Shown here piece by piece: positions 1-10,954 of a stretch of DNA of 64,000 bases. Each line of letters opens with the position of its first letter. The first letter of the stretch is position 1. Under the pieces are notes generated by a model, which saw only the letters and a program-made list of their open reading frames with translations, was not told the origin of the DNA and ran no database searches. Both the position numbers and the translations under genes were made by a program. Origin of the DNA: Xiphophorus maculatus (taxonomy: Eukaryota > Chordata > Actinopteri > Cyprinodontiformes > Poeciliidae); NCBI RefSeq assembly GCF_002775205.1, contig NC_036456.1, forward strand, positions 22,316,968-22,380,967. The letters run 5' to 3'.

Positions 1-2517
1 GTTTTTGCAGTGCAGCATGTCGGGTTAAATCCTGAAACCTGATCCGTCCTGAAGTGAGAGGATCAGCTGCCATCTCCTCTCTGAGGCGTCACTCGGCTCC
101 TTTCACCTCTTCACAGCCGCTCAGTCGGGGTCACATCAACACAACCATTCAGCATTTCAGATCTCACCTCTCCTCACTCATTCAGCTCCAGTCGGAGGGG
201 CGGGGTCTCACTGCGTGAGTCCCGGTCCGTTTCCATAATCTTCCCCTAATCCTTCCAAATCCTCTTCTCCCATTCGGAGGAAGACGGAAGAAAAGCTTTG
301 GTAACAAAAATGAGAAGTGAATCACAAGTAGCTTTTAGCTAATCAGACGGTTTAACCCACCATGAACATGAAACACAAAACTTGGTTTGTTCTCCTTCCT
401 GGAGATGAATCAGAAAAAAAAACAAGGATCAGCTGAAAACTGAGTCCAGATTCAGACATGAAGGCAGGTTTTCACTGTCTGTGCTGGATCGGCTGTATGA
501 GGTTCTACAGTTACTTGCTTTAGATTATTTCAGATCATTTAAACCTCACAAGATTTTCTGAAGTATTTGTAATAAATTTGAAATAACGTATCCAAATTAC
601 ATTTTGTTTTTCTCAGCAATTACAAACTATTTCAATAATCTTGATATGAAAATAAAGCTAACATTTGAGGGACTCCTTCAGAAGTGTAAGCATCACAGCA
701 GGTTGCGATGGTTTCTGTTTTGTTTTGTTGTTTATAACAGATTTTATGTCCTGACCAACCGTCTGTGTGTTCCTGCTGAAACTCGTTGGACCAGCAGGAT
801 TTCTCTGTTTTCTGATTTTGGTGAGTCTGTGTGATTTAGTCCGTTAGAGTCGGTTTGATTATGGACCAAAATCATAACATTTGCTCCATCTCCAGCTGCT
901 GTGGTTCTTTCTCTCTGCTCTGACTCAAACCCTTTGAGCAACCTGTTCCCCTCCTGGCCTGTGGGGGCGCTGCACCAAAAACCACTGAAGACACTGAGTG
1001 CAACTTCCTTCTTCACCAAATGGAAACAAAAATGGAGTGGCTTCAGGTTTTTGCGTATTTTTCACTTTTGTCGGTAAAAAAACAACAAGCTGTCTCTCCC
1101 TTAGCGCTAGGCTCTCTAGCGTTTGTTTTGGTTGTATTTACCCAGAATCCCCTGCACTGTAGTCCACTTCCTGCTTTTGGAGCGAACTGGGAATGCACCC
1201 TAATATTCAGTCTCAGCTGAGAGGAGAGGCATCTGCTGCTGTAGCTCATCTGCTCTGGTTCTGTCATCTGGAACCAGAACCAAATATTGACAGTTTTTTT
1301 CTTTTTCAGTTCATTCTTTTTAAATCTTATGTTAGTTGTGTGAAAGAAAAAAAGCTAAAATCAGCAGTTTGAGCAATTTAAACCTTTTTCTCCTTATTCT
1401 GAGGCTCCATTGGAGCTTCAGCCTGAAGTCCTCCAGTTTCTGCAAAGCGATTGGCTGGTTTGTGTTTGACGATAAAAACGTGAGGTGAGTTTACTTACAG
1501 AATTTTTTTTTGTGGTCACCAGAACCGGGACTTTCTGTAAACATGAGATCTGTGATGTCATCATTGAATCATTCCTACTTTTAATGATTCTTCCAACTCG
1601 GTTCAGTTCATTTAATCAGGCCCGGTTCACAGGATCAGTCGACCAACAGGTCCAGTTCATTAAACCAGTTTGTTCCAGTCGTTGTAATCCAGGACACTGT
1701 GTAGTCAGAAGGTCAGAGGTCATTGTGAGGTGTAAACAGTCCAGGATGGTCCAGGTGTGAACAGGAAGTGGACCTGCAGCGGCTCCTGGCCGACCCAGTT
1801 CCCACAGAGCTGCTGACGACTCGCCGTCAACAACATTTGCTGCTCTGACTTGCGGCTCAGAAGCGTTTGGTTGGCGTCAGGCTGAGCGGAGGCGGTTCTG
1901 TTACAACCACAGCAGAACGTCAGCGCCAGGTTCATGAACCTGTGGTCCTACGGGAGCCCAGAGGAGCCAAACAGAACCAGAACCAACTGAAACATGATCA
2001 ACTCTTTATTAATGTAGCATTCCTGTTCTGCTTTTACTGCAGATCAAATCAATTATTTCTCCTGTTTTCATCTTTCAGTTTTTGTGATTTTTGATTCCAG
2101 AAATGCTTCGAAGTGGATTTTAAAGACATGGAGGTTTTGGAGGAGCCAGATTAAAACCTGCTGCATTCAGGCCCCGCCCACACAGACACCTGGAAGGTGT
2201 TTGGTAGTTCAGACGGGAAATCCACAGCCACCATTTTAAAAAGAAATTATTTTTAAAAATGTTTGAAAAGTAGAAACATTTCTAAACGCCAGATTCATGT
2301 TTCAGTGTCAACATGCCTGTTTTTAAAACGACATCGCCGGGAGAGTTACAGCGCCACCAACTGGCCTGGCAGACCTACTACAGCGATTCTGTGGCGCTGC
2401 GTCCTGTTTTTAACTCATTCTTTATAGATTACAAGAATTTACCTTGTTCACCTCCGTGTGGGCGGAGCCTCAGAGGGTCTGAAGTTCATGTTTAACAGAA
2501 TCTCACTGGTTCTCCTG
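1..2517. other. Upstream flank of lrat, no gene recognised
   Basis: No reading frame here resembles a known protein; the open frames are short and overlap on both strands. The region is ordinary fish intergenic DNA and presumably holds part of the lrat regulatory region. The one site I can name is a perfect DR1 nuclear-receptor repeat, listed separately. A non-coding first exon of lrat could lie here but I cannot identify one. Confidence 0.6.
1710..1722 (+). promoter_or_regulatory. DR1 nuclear receptor element upstream of lrat
   Basis: Two perfect AGGTCA half-sites are separated by one G. This is the DR1 spacing bound by RXR homodimers and by RAR/RXR, PPAR/RXR, HNF4 and COUP-TF. It lies about 1.07 kb before the lrat start codon. 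LRAT is known to be induced by retinoic acid in mammals, so the site is plausible, but a 13-bp match alone does not prove function. Confidence 0.4.
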
Positions 2518-2558
2518 GGATGGATGGATGGATGGATGGATGGATGGATGGATGGATG
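2518..2558. repeat. (GGAT)n microsatellite
   Basis: About ten uninterrupted copies of the tetranucleotide, some 240 bp before the lrat start codon. Confidence 0.95.
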
Positions 2559-2571
2559 AACAGGAGGTTGT

Positions 2572-2662
2572 CGGTTAACTGATTTAACTGGGTTCATTGG
2601 GTTAACTGGATTATTTTGGGTTAACTGGTTTCATTGGGTTAACTGGGTTAACTGGTCTCCGG
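2572..2662. repeat. Irregular GGTTAACTG repeat next to the lrat promoter
   Basis: The word GGTTAACTG (with variants such as GATTTAACTG and GGTTCATTG) recurs across about 90 bp. It stops about 135 bp before the lrat ATG. GTTAAC is palindromic and resembles an HNF1 half-site, so the array may be only a minisatellite or may add binding sites. Confidence 0.7.
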
Positions 2663-2796
2663 TATCTCCTCTCCTCCCTCTCCCTGTGACACACACGGGG
2701 CGCGCTCCGCTCCCGCACGCCCCCGCAGTAAAAGCGGGCTTCCCGCGGGGAGCCGCTCAGACTCGGAGCCGGACGGACCCGCATCCTGCCGCCGCC

Positions 2797-3357
2797 ATGC
2801 TGGACAGCCTCACCTTCCTCCTGGAGCGCCTCTTCCTCCTCGCCCACATCAAGCTGTCCAGCCTGCTGCCCCCGCAGCTGGCCCGCAGCTGTGACCGGGA
2901 GGAGCCGCTCCCGCAGCCCCCCGCAGCAGCAGCGGCGGCCCGGCACAGGTTCCAGCGCGGGGACCTGCTGGAGGTCCCCCGAACCCTCTTCACGCACTTC
3001 GGGATCTACCTGGGCGACAACCGGGTGGCGCACCTGATCCCGGACATCCTGCCGGTGCTGAGCTCCGACAGCCGGCAGATCCAGCAGATGGTGACCAACA
3101 GCCGGCTGCTGCTCGGCGTGCTGTCCAAGCGCGCCAGCATCCGGGTGGACTCGGTGGAGGACTTCGCGTACGGAGCCGGGATCCTGCTGAACGCCATGGA
3201 CCGGGCGGTGCCGCTCAGCCCGCTGCCCGGGGAGGAGGTGGCCCGGCGGGCCGAGCTGCTGGTCGGCGGGGTTTCCTACAGCCTGCTGTGGAACAACTGC
3301 GAGCACTTCGTCACCTACTGCCGCTACGGGGCCGCGCAGAGCCTGCAGACCGACCAG
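2797..3357 (+). CDS. lrat: lrat coding exon 1
   Basis: 561 nt, residues 1-187, ending at QTDQ in phase 0 with donor GTGAGC. It contains the N-terminal hydrophobic segment, an alanine/proline-rich stretch (about 37-48) and the whole catalytic core. The three introns that split this region in the downstream paralogue are absent. Confidence 0.93.
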
Positions 3358-3754
3358 GTGAGCTGCCCTTTGACCCCACCGAGCCATTCACCAGTTCATT
3401 TACCAAATTATCAAAAAACTGCAAAAGTTTTAAATGCATTAATTCGACCTAATTTTATTACGTAGCATGGAAAGCCATTACTGCCAAAAATCACTATTTG
3501 TCTAATATAGAAATAATTGAATAGTCATTTAAAACAAAAACATTCATTGCCTAAAATGCTAAAACTTTACCACTAGGCTAAAGTATAGAGTCTTAAATGC
3601 AACATATAGATATTTTTTGTACAGTTTTGTATATTATTTTTTTTATCAATTGATCTTTTTTGAGTCTGTATACTCCAGTTAATGATTAATTGATTACTAA
3701 ATTAGTTAACAATTATTTCAATAATTGTTTAATCCAGTTAATTATTTCAGCCCA

Positions 3755-3848
<94 letters not shown>

Positions 3849-5938
3849 TTCTGATGGATTTTTTGGGTTCCATGTTTTGATTATAGAACATGACTCTGTC
3901 TTTGTGTGACCTGAACATGATTGATTCTCTGCAGACAGAAAAAGCGATGTAACAACCAGATAAAATCTTTTATAAGCATCTTTGTGGCGCTTCATGTTTC
4001 TGTTTTGCACCATGTTGACAGAGGAGATCAGGCATCAAACGGTCTGATGCCTGGAACCAAACCCAGCTTGGCCGAGTCCAGACCTCCACCCACTAAACCA
4101 CCGTCGCTCCTAAAACATTTCCTCGTAATCTTTTATAGCCTCTTTAAAAGTTAAATCATGAATTCTACATCATTTGTTTGTGCTGATATTTATCATTAAT
4201 GGCTGGCCGTACTGACTTGTCGCTGAAAGTCTGCAGAAGTTTCCTGCACACAGGGATCCTGTGTTTTATTGGACAGAACGTCCTGCAGCAGGAGACCACA
4301 TGTGTTCACGCATGTTTGACTTTGCAGCCTCATAAAACGCTGAAGGTTTTAGTGAAACAACTTTATCCTGACTCACTCTGCATGCAGCAGAGCAGACCTT
4401 AACAGAGGAGGACTCTCTTTTTTTAAAAACTTTCCATCATCCAGACGTCTAACCTGCTGTTCATCAGCGGTTCTCAACACTTTGTTGTGATCTGTGAATG
4501 ATTCCGGCGGCTGCAGCAGATTTGACTCTGAATCTCTGCTGGATTGAACTCTTTTGTCTCCTGATTTGTTTGTTATTTTGCACACAAAGCTGCTGCTTTG
4601 GGCTGAAATGCAACAGCAGAAAATCTCTGGACCCTGTTTGCTCTGGATAAACTCAAAGATGGAATCTGCTCACTGGAACCAAAACTCAGTTGAGACAGAT
4701 ATTCATACGGCATATTTAATGCATTAGATTGTAAGCAAGGACAAACTATGATGAAGTGCAACATTTATTTATTTACTTATATTAAAATGCATGGTTTATC
4801 CTTCATGATGCCCTTTTTGAACGTGTCTTTCATATTTATCTCCAAAATGATGCAATATCATAAAAAAACACTGCAAAAAGCACAAAATCTTACCAAGTAA
4901 TTTTGGTTTAGTTTCTATCAGAAATATCTCAGTTCACTTTAAATAACTTAAAGTGACTTTTCAGCAAAAATATATGAGTCTGTTTGAAGTCAATTGATCC
5001 TTAATATTGATGAAAATCTTCTAATTTCACTGGCTGATTATTTCACTTGTAACAAGACATTTTCCCGTGTTATAAGTTAAATATTTTACCGGTGAAACTG
5101 CAACTTTTCCATCAACATTAAGGAATTATTGATTTGAAACAAGCTTTTATTTCAGAATAGCTACTTCTGTATTCATTTTGTCTTATTTCAAGCATTCTAA
5201 GATATTTGCTCTAGAAACTAAACTAAAAATACACAGTGAACATATTGCAGCAAATAAACCAGCTCATTTTTTTATATAGATGCTGATATGATTAATTCCT
5301 CCATCTGACCGTCTCATACAATCTTTCCAGAAAAATCTCTGCCTGATAAATGAAACTATTTTAACGTTAATGTAAGTGGATCAGCGAAACGACTCAGAAA
5401 TGCTGCCTTGGCTTCATGTGAAGGATAAACCTCGCTGTGAACCAGGAGGACTGAACTGTTAAGGATGGAAATAATGGCTCATGGAGGTTTAGCAGCCAAT
5501 CAGGACGTCCGTCCTCCTCTGTTGGACTCGGGTTTACGGAGCAGGAAAATCTGGGTCGCTCCTCGGAAAAGTCCTGAGAACAAGAGCCGCATTCAGACCT
5601 GAGCCGCCTGCCAGCAGCAGAGAGTCACTCAGTCTGCGCTGATGATGATGGACGACAGCCGTACCGGCCCTTTAAACCAGGACCACGCCTCTCTGCGGTC
5701 GGTCCAGGACGTGTTTTACTCAGATGACAGCTTGACTCTTCTTCAGCTGGATTTGGGAAAAATTCGCTCATCTCTGCTGCTGTGCATCAGATGAAGGTTC
5801 ATTTTTCACATCCTGTTTGAGCCTTTGTTACTCAGCCTAATACTAAAACTGATGTTAAATACGAGTTTGACTGACTACCACGGATTTGAAGGTACTGAAA
5901 AGTTTTCAGCCCCCTAACCCATAAATCAAAATGTAATA

Positions 5939-6006
<68 letters not shown>

Positions 6007-8417
6007 TATAAAAATCTTTTTGTTTGGAAAAGTGTTCATAAAAGATGTTTTCGTCATCCCAGGTCATTCAGTGACTGTTTGGTGTTTACATAGTTTAACC
6101 AGATTAAACCATCTGGATGGTTGAATCATTACGGAGGACCCCCAGCTGCTTAAAGCTACTAGCATCTTTTCTTGATCAGTGATTATTTTAAGCCAACTGA
6201 AACTTCCAGACTCAAAGAGTTTAGTTTTATAAAAGTTGAATAACATTTTTATGACTAACATCCAGGTGAATAAAGGTGATAAATATTTACCTTTTTGCTG
6301 TTTTTCAGCTTCACACAGTCAACCTTTACATGTCAGAACGAACGATGGAGCATTCTTTACACTTTCAAAACAAACCTGAGCTAAAACTCAACCTGACCGG
6401 AGCTTTGTGAACAGAGTGGCAGCATGCTGACCCCTGGTAGCAGAGGGTAATCCAACCTGATGTTTACTTAACGCTGGGGCCCTCTGAGGCTCCTTTAAGA
6501 GCTCCTGTTGGCCCTCGGCCCCCCATTCCTTAAACCTTTACAGGCTTCTCTCCGAGGCGGCACACAGGTCAGATGTTTGGCTTGGAAATTACAGGATGTG
6601 AAACTTGATGCAGGGAAAAGTCTGTCAGCAGCAGCAGGAGGGAAACCGCAGTCTGTCTCTTATTAAGGCTGTAATTAGCATTTCAAATGTCATTTACTTA
6701 CAAATATGGGAATAATTTGTAGCGTTTCTAAAACCTCTGTGGGGTTTTGTGTTGCTGGTGTTTCTGTATTGTTTCAACTCTAAGCAGAGTTTGAAAAGCA
6801 GCAAGTCTGGCAAAAATATTCATTCCCTCATGAGCTGGTTCACATGTTGCAACCTCACAGTTCAATGTATTTTATTGATTTTTTTTTTATGTGATTGACC
6901 AAATCTGATTAGTTCCTACCAGCTTTCTAATTCCATGCTGAAGAAATGCATCCCCTTAGCATGATGCTGCCACTGCCACGTTTCACTGGCGGATAAAATA
7001 CGTGGAAGTTTTGTGATTTTAGTGTGAAAAAATATGAAAAGCAAACCTAAAAATATCAATACAAGTGGAAAAGCAGCGAGTTATATCAAGTCCAAAAGTA
7101 TCACAGGTGCTAAAATTCTTTGTTCAAGCAGTAATCTTTGTTTTTCCTTTAAAAGAAATAAATGTTTAGGCACTGCATTAATAACACACATGTTTCCTAA
7201 CATTTATGAACATTAGTTAAATGTGGATTAGAAAAGCCGGTTTTCAGTTCAGCACTGTTTGTTTCCTCTGAAGGTTTTTTATAGATCAAGGTTTTCCTGT
7301 AAATGATTTTACAATCAAAGACTTTCTGCTATTTTAGTGAGATTTTATGCGGCAGGCAGGATGTAGGATGTAGGATGCAGGATGTAGGATGTAGGATGCA
7401 GGATGCAGGATGTAGGATGCAGGATGCAGGATTTAGGATTTAGGATGTAGGATGCAGGATGCAGGATGTAGGATGCAGGATGCAGGATTTAGGATTTCAG
7501 ATGCAGGATGTAGGATTTAGGATTTAGGATGTAGGATGCAGGATGTAGGATGCAGGATTTAGGATGCAGGATGTAGGATGTAGGATGCAGGATGTAGGAT
7601 GTAGGATGCAGGATTTAGGATGCAGGATGTAGGATGCAGGATGCAGGATGTAGGATGCAGGATGTAGGATGCAGGATGCAGGATGTAGGATGTAGGATGC
7701 AGGATGTAGGATGCAGGATGTAGGATGCAGGATTTAGGATGCAGGATGTAGGATGTAGGATGCAGGATGTAGGATGTAGGATGCAGGATTTAGGATGCAG
7801 GATGTAGGATGCAGGATGCAGGATGTAGGATGCAGGATGTAGGATGCAGGATTTAGGATGTAGGATGTAGGATGCAGGATGTAGGATGCAGGATGTAGGA
7901 TGCAGGATTTAGGATGCAGGATGTAGGATGTAGGATGCAGGATGTAGGATGCAGGATGTAGGATGTAGGATGTAGGATGCAGGATGTAGGATGCAGGATG
8001 TAGGATGCAGGATGTAGGATGCAGGATGTAGGATGCAGGATGTAGGATGCAGGATGTAGGATAGAATTTGTCCATTTTTGCAGGAAATGTGACGTTTTAT
8101 GTGGAGCAGAATGGTGAAGGTGTGTCTAGACGAGCAAAGTAAACCAACATGGTTCCATAATTATCCAAATGAAAATGCAGCCCACACTTTTCAGATTTGT
8201 ATAAGTTATGTGTTTAATATGAAAAATGTGAACGTTTTTTTCTGTCCTCTGTGTTTTTCTGCAGTTCTGTGAGTGGCTGAAGTCTCTGATCCGGGACCAG
8301 CGCAGCGTGGTTCTGACCGGCCTGCTGGGCCTCCTGTCCATGGCGTGTTTGGGCGTATCCCCTGGCACCGCCCTGCCCTCCGCCCTCATCCCCTTCACCC
8401 TGTGGATGGCCAGCTAA
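2797..8417 (+). CDS. lrat: Lecithin retinol acyltransferase (two coding exons)
   Basis: Join 2797-3357 and 8265-8417; 237 aa (human LRAT 230). The enzyme moves an sn-1 acyl group from phosphatidylcholine to retinol at the ER membrane, making retinyl esters for storage and for the visual cycle. It belongs to the NlpC/P60-related LRAT/PLAAT thiol acyltransferases. The expected catalytic residues are visible: His67 in [11 protein letters not shown], His79 in RVAHLIPDI and the nucleophile Cys168 in NNCEHF, each offset by +7 from human His60, His72 and Cys161. An N-terminal hydrophobic stretch (about 3-25) and a C-terminal membrane anchor (about 202-237, ending LWMAS) flank the catalytic core. The ATG sits in a strong GCCGCCATG context. 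Both splice sites are phase 0 (CAG/GTGAGC; TTTTTCTGCAG). The first exon is strikingly GC-rich. A tandem paralogue lies 2.3 kb downstream. Zebrafish a/b naming cannot be assigned from sequence alone. Confidence 0.95.
3755..3845. repeat. (CA)n microsatellite
   Basis: About 45 uninterrupted CA dinucleotides in the lrat intron. Confidence 0.97.
4869..5238. mobile_element. Palindromic foldback (MITE-like) element
   Basis: Starts CACTGCAAAAAG and ends ACACAGTG. The right half reads as an imperfect reverse complement of the left: TTTAGTTTCTA near the left end matches TAGAAACTAAA near the right end, and TTAATATTGATGAAAA matches TTTTCCATCAACATTAA. The fold centre is near 5058-5070, between TTGTAACAAG and GTTATAAGT. 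There is no coding capacity. It matches my memory of an abundant long-inverted-repeat family in fish genomes; the family name is not certain. The right end lacks about 20 bp present on the left. Confidence 0.7.
5938..6010. repeat. Poly(A) followed by (AT)n tract
   Basis: About 20 A residues run into roughly 27 AT dinucleotides in the lrat intron. Confidence 0.95.
7352..8062. repeat. Heptanucleotide satellite (GGATGTA / GGATGCA / GGATTTA)
   Basis: About 100 tandem 7-bp units. Three unit variants alternate, and blocks of 25 units are themselves repeated: 7561-7735 and 7736-7910 differ at two bases. Because 3 x 7 = 21, the minus strand reads open for 113 codons as a seven-residue repeat (ILHPASY-like); this is an artefact, not a protein. 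The array lies in the lrat intron. Confidence 0.97.
8265..8417 (+). CDS. lrat: lrat coding exon 2 (C-terminal anchor)
   Basis: 153 nt, residues 188-237 and TAA stop. It begins [12 protein letters not shown] and ends in a hydrophobic membrane anchor finishing LWMAS, the same ending as in the downstream paralogue. The acceptor is a good polypyrimidine tract followed by TGCAG. Confidence 0.93.
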   Translation, partial: FCEWLKSLIRDQRSVVLTGLLGLLSMACLGVSPGTALPSALIPFTLWMAS

Positions 8418-9025
8418 GAGGCCAGAACAAACCCAGAGACTCTGTTCTGGAAGACGGAAAACATCTGGCCTTTAACTAGACCGTTTGGGTTTTAGAGACG
8501 GAAACCGTCGCCTCGTCTGATCGATCTGGAAGTAAAAACGTTTTCTGCTAGTTTGGACACTTCTCACTTTGATATTATGTTTTTTTCTGTTATTGTTTTT
8601 ATTTCCTCTCCTGCTGAATAGAAACTTCATCTGATGATTATCAGCCAATCAGAAGACAGAAAGGAACCAAAACAGCCGACTGAACATTTTAGTTCAGATT
8701 TGAAAGTTTTCTCCATCCAGACCACAGATAAAAATCTCACATTAACTCTGTTCTGTTTCTAATTTTTATCTTTGACAGGTGAATCTGACTGGTTTTCCCT
8801 CCAGTCTGATCTTGTTCTTGATCAAGTTTGGCTCCATTTCTACCCAGTATGTCAGGAATCTGTTTGGTTTTTTGTTTCAGCTCTGCAACCTGGTGAAGAT
8901 GTAAATATCTGTAAATATCCTTCTGGACCTGATTGTTTCCTAACAGTCACAAACTTTTTTACCGTTTTTTATAACTTGTTATATTGTGTTTTAATGTGTA
9001 AATAAAGAAAATGGAAGAAAAGTGG
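8418..9025 (+). other. lrat: lrat 3' UTR with poly(A) signal
   Basis: An AATAAA hexamer lies at 9001-9006 with a GT-rich stretch just downstream (GTGGATTTGTGTTTTTTTT), a good cleavage context. This gives a 3' UTR of about 0.6 kb. Confidence 0.65.
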
Positions 9026-9746
9026 ATTTGTGTTTTTTTTCCTCATTTGTTACATTTATTATAACAAATTTACCCAACTTTGATTTTATTCTATGAAACT
9101 TTAATTTATTTTCACTTACATATTAAAATATTAAAATTTCTTCAAAATTATCACTAAGACGGATTAAAGCAAAGTCATTAAAATAAAAAAAAAGCTGTGT
9201 CAGCATGTTTCTTTCCAAATTAACTGAAAATTGCTTGAAGTATTTTTTTTAATCTCCTATGAATCACTGAACTCGTTTTGAGTTTCGCTGCTCAGCTGTT
9301 ATCAGGGTTTGGTTGCTGTAATGAAATATTTTTTCCTCTGGCTGCAGAGAAAAGTGGAAACAGTTGCTGACCTGCCAGATTCAATCAAATGAAAATAAAA
9401 ACAGATTTTCTTCAAATCAAATATTCCTTTACTTCCCTGTGTGAGAAGAAATGAATGGAAACTATTTTAATCTGGCACGTTTGTTGATTTTATTTATGGT
9501 TATTGGTTCTGTAGGTCTTTAGTTGCTTACGCCTGTTAACTTTTGTTCATCATAATAATTTTGAACTGCAAATAAACGTGATGACCTCAGTAATGTATTT
9601 AATTTTTTTTTAAATTAACTTTATAAACTCTACATGCAGTTTAAAAACAGACAAAAAAAACCCTAATCTGTTTATAATAATGAAGTTATGAGCTTTTACA
9701 TTATTTATTTGGCCTGATTCTTTTCGTTGGGCTCCTTAGAGCCTGC

Positions 9747-9759
9747 CGCCCCCTGCTGG
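9747..9759 (-). promoter_or_regulatory. CTCF-like motif between lrat paralogues
   Basis: The minus strand reads CCAGCAGGGGGCG, a close match to the vertebrate CTCF core. It lies 0.7 kb past the first lrat poly(A) signal. Motif match only. Confidence 0.45.
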
Positions 9760-10638
9760 CCAGCGTGGAGACTGCAGACCCAGAACAGTGATGAAGACGT
9801 CCTGTTCTTCATCTGTAGAGCCTGAAACGCCGTCAGCCCAACCCGGGCAGATAAAACAACTTCAGATCTCCAGGAAAGACTTTCCATAAAGTGTAGGAGT
9901 TTCTTTGTGGAAATTATTGACCTTTGATCATTTGTGAGGTCAGACTCTGATGTTGGATGAGAAAACTTGCAGTTTCTAATTCCTAACTGAGGTGTTTTTG
10001 TGCTCCGTCTGCACCTGTTTTTGTTCATTATGTCTTTTATGTGTATTTTCTGACTTTATGCCAGAAATAAAATATGGTTCTCATCTTGCTTTACCTTTTT
10101 AATAGTTTAATATTTTTTGCTTTATTTTATTTTTAATTGCTTTGTTTCTTTGTTTCAACACTTACAAAAAAATCCCATGAGATTCAAATGTAAGGGTATT
10201 TTTCACCTGTTAGCAGATTTTACAGGTTTCATTGTTTTGCGTCTGTTTGATTTGTTTTGCTGGTGTTTCTGGTTGTCATGGAGACCCTGGCTCACCTTGT
10301 TCCAGGTGTTACTGTGTCATATTGATCTATCTGGAATATCTTTTAAAACATCTGTTGAGGAGGTAACTTTACCAGCAGGATGTGGTTATAGTTTTGTCCC
10401 TCCTTTGATGTTTTTAAAAAAATTAATTTTATTGTTTTTTTCCTTTTCAGTGGTTGAATCTTGTACATTATTTAATTTTTGTCAATTTCTTCTGATTTTC
10501 TATGACAGTAGTTTGAAAGTTGTCTATGAAATACTTTATATGTTTTCATATCAATAATGTTTGGTCAGTTTTCATCCTGTTTTGATCTTTTTGGACCCAG
10601 AAAGTCAGAGCTGAGACCTCTGGAGGTAAAGCAAACAG

Positions 10639-10651
10639 CGCCCCCTGTCTG
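10639..10651 (-). promoter_or_regulatory. CTCF-like motif before the second lrat gene
   Basis: The minus strand reads CAGACAGGGGGCG, sharing the CAGGGGGCG core. It is 110 bp upstream of the second lrat start codon and in the same orientation as the site at 9747. Weaker match. Confidence 0.3.
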
Positions 10652-10760
10652 CGGTGAATTCCTCTGACTTCCGGTCAGAATCGGACTCTCATCTCCTCTC
10701 TGCTCCTCCCACCTGCTGGATAAAACCTGCAGTTTCACCGCGACCCGCGTCTCCTGCGCC

Positions 10761-10954
10761 ATGTTTCCGCTGCGGCTCCTCGCTTTGATCTTCGTCTCCT
10801 CGGCAACAGTTGACCCTTCACCTGAGGAGGAGAAGGAGAAGCAGGATGATGATGAGGAGAAGAGCAGGTATGACCTGGTGTTCATGAGGGGAGACCTGCT
10901 GGAAGTTCCCCGGACTCTCTTCACTCATTTTGGGATTTACCTGGGAGGAGGCAG
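10761..10954 (+). CDS. lrat: lrat paralogue exon 1
   Basis: 194 nt, residues 1-64 plus two bases of codon 65 (phase 2), donor GTGAGT. Encodes the leader, the acidic stretch and the first catalytic histidine. The start is chosen because it gives a hydrophobic N-terminus like that of other LRATs. Confidence 0.88.

Larger units (their letters stand above)
3358..8264 (+). other. lrat: lrat intron, repeat-rich
   Basis: A 4.9-kb phase 0 intron. It contains a CA microsatellite, a palindromic foldback element, a poly(A)/AT tract and a 710-bp heptamer satellite that ends about 200 bp before the acceptor. Short open frames in it are non-coding. Confidence 0.85.
9026..10760. other. Spacer between the two lrat genes
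   Basis: AT-rich spacer without a credible gene; a 146-codon open frame at 10117-10557 is low-complexity Phe/Leu-rich and unsupported. It must contain the promoter of the second lrat gene. Two CTCF-like motifs and an imperfect DR1 (9918-9930) lie here. A TATA-like GGATAAAA at 10718-10725 is only about 40 bp from the ATG, so it is probably not the core promoter element. Confidence 0.6.

Noticed and set aside
2611..3387. 258-codon minus-strand open frame
   Set aside because: It is antisense to the GC-rich lrat exon 1, which matches LRAT on the + strand residue by residue.
2686..3465. Longer + strand frame with an earlier start and read-through of the lrat donor
   Set aside because: The codons before 2797 and after 3357 lack LRAT similarity; the ATG at 2797 has the best context and the donor at 3358 joins exon 2 in phase.
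7734..8075. 113-codon minus-strand open frame with a seven-residue repeat
   Set aside because: It is the translation of the heptamer satellite; a 7-bp period without stops is open by construction.
10117..10557. 146-codon + strand open frame
   Set aside because: Phe/Leu-rich, low complexity, no family motif, AT-rich intergenic DNA.
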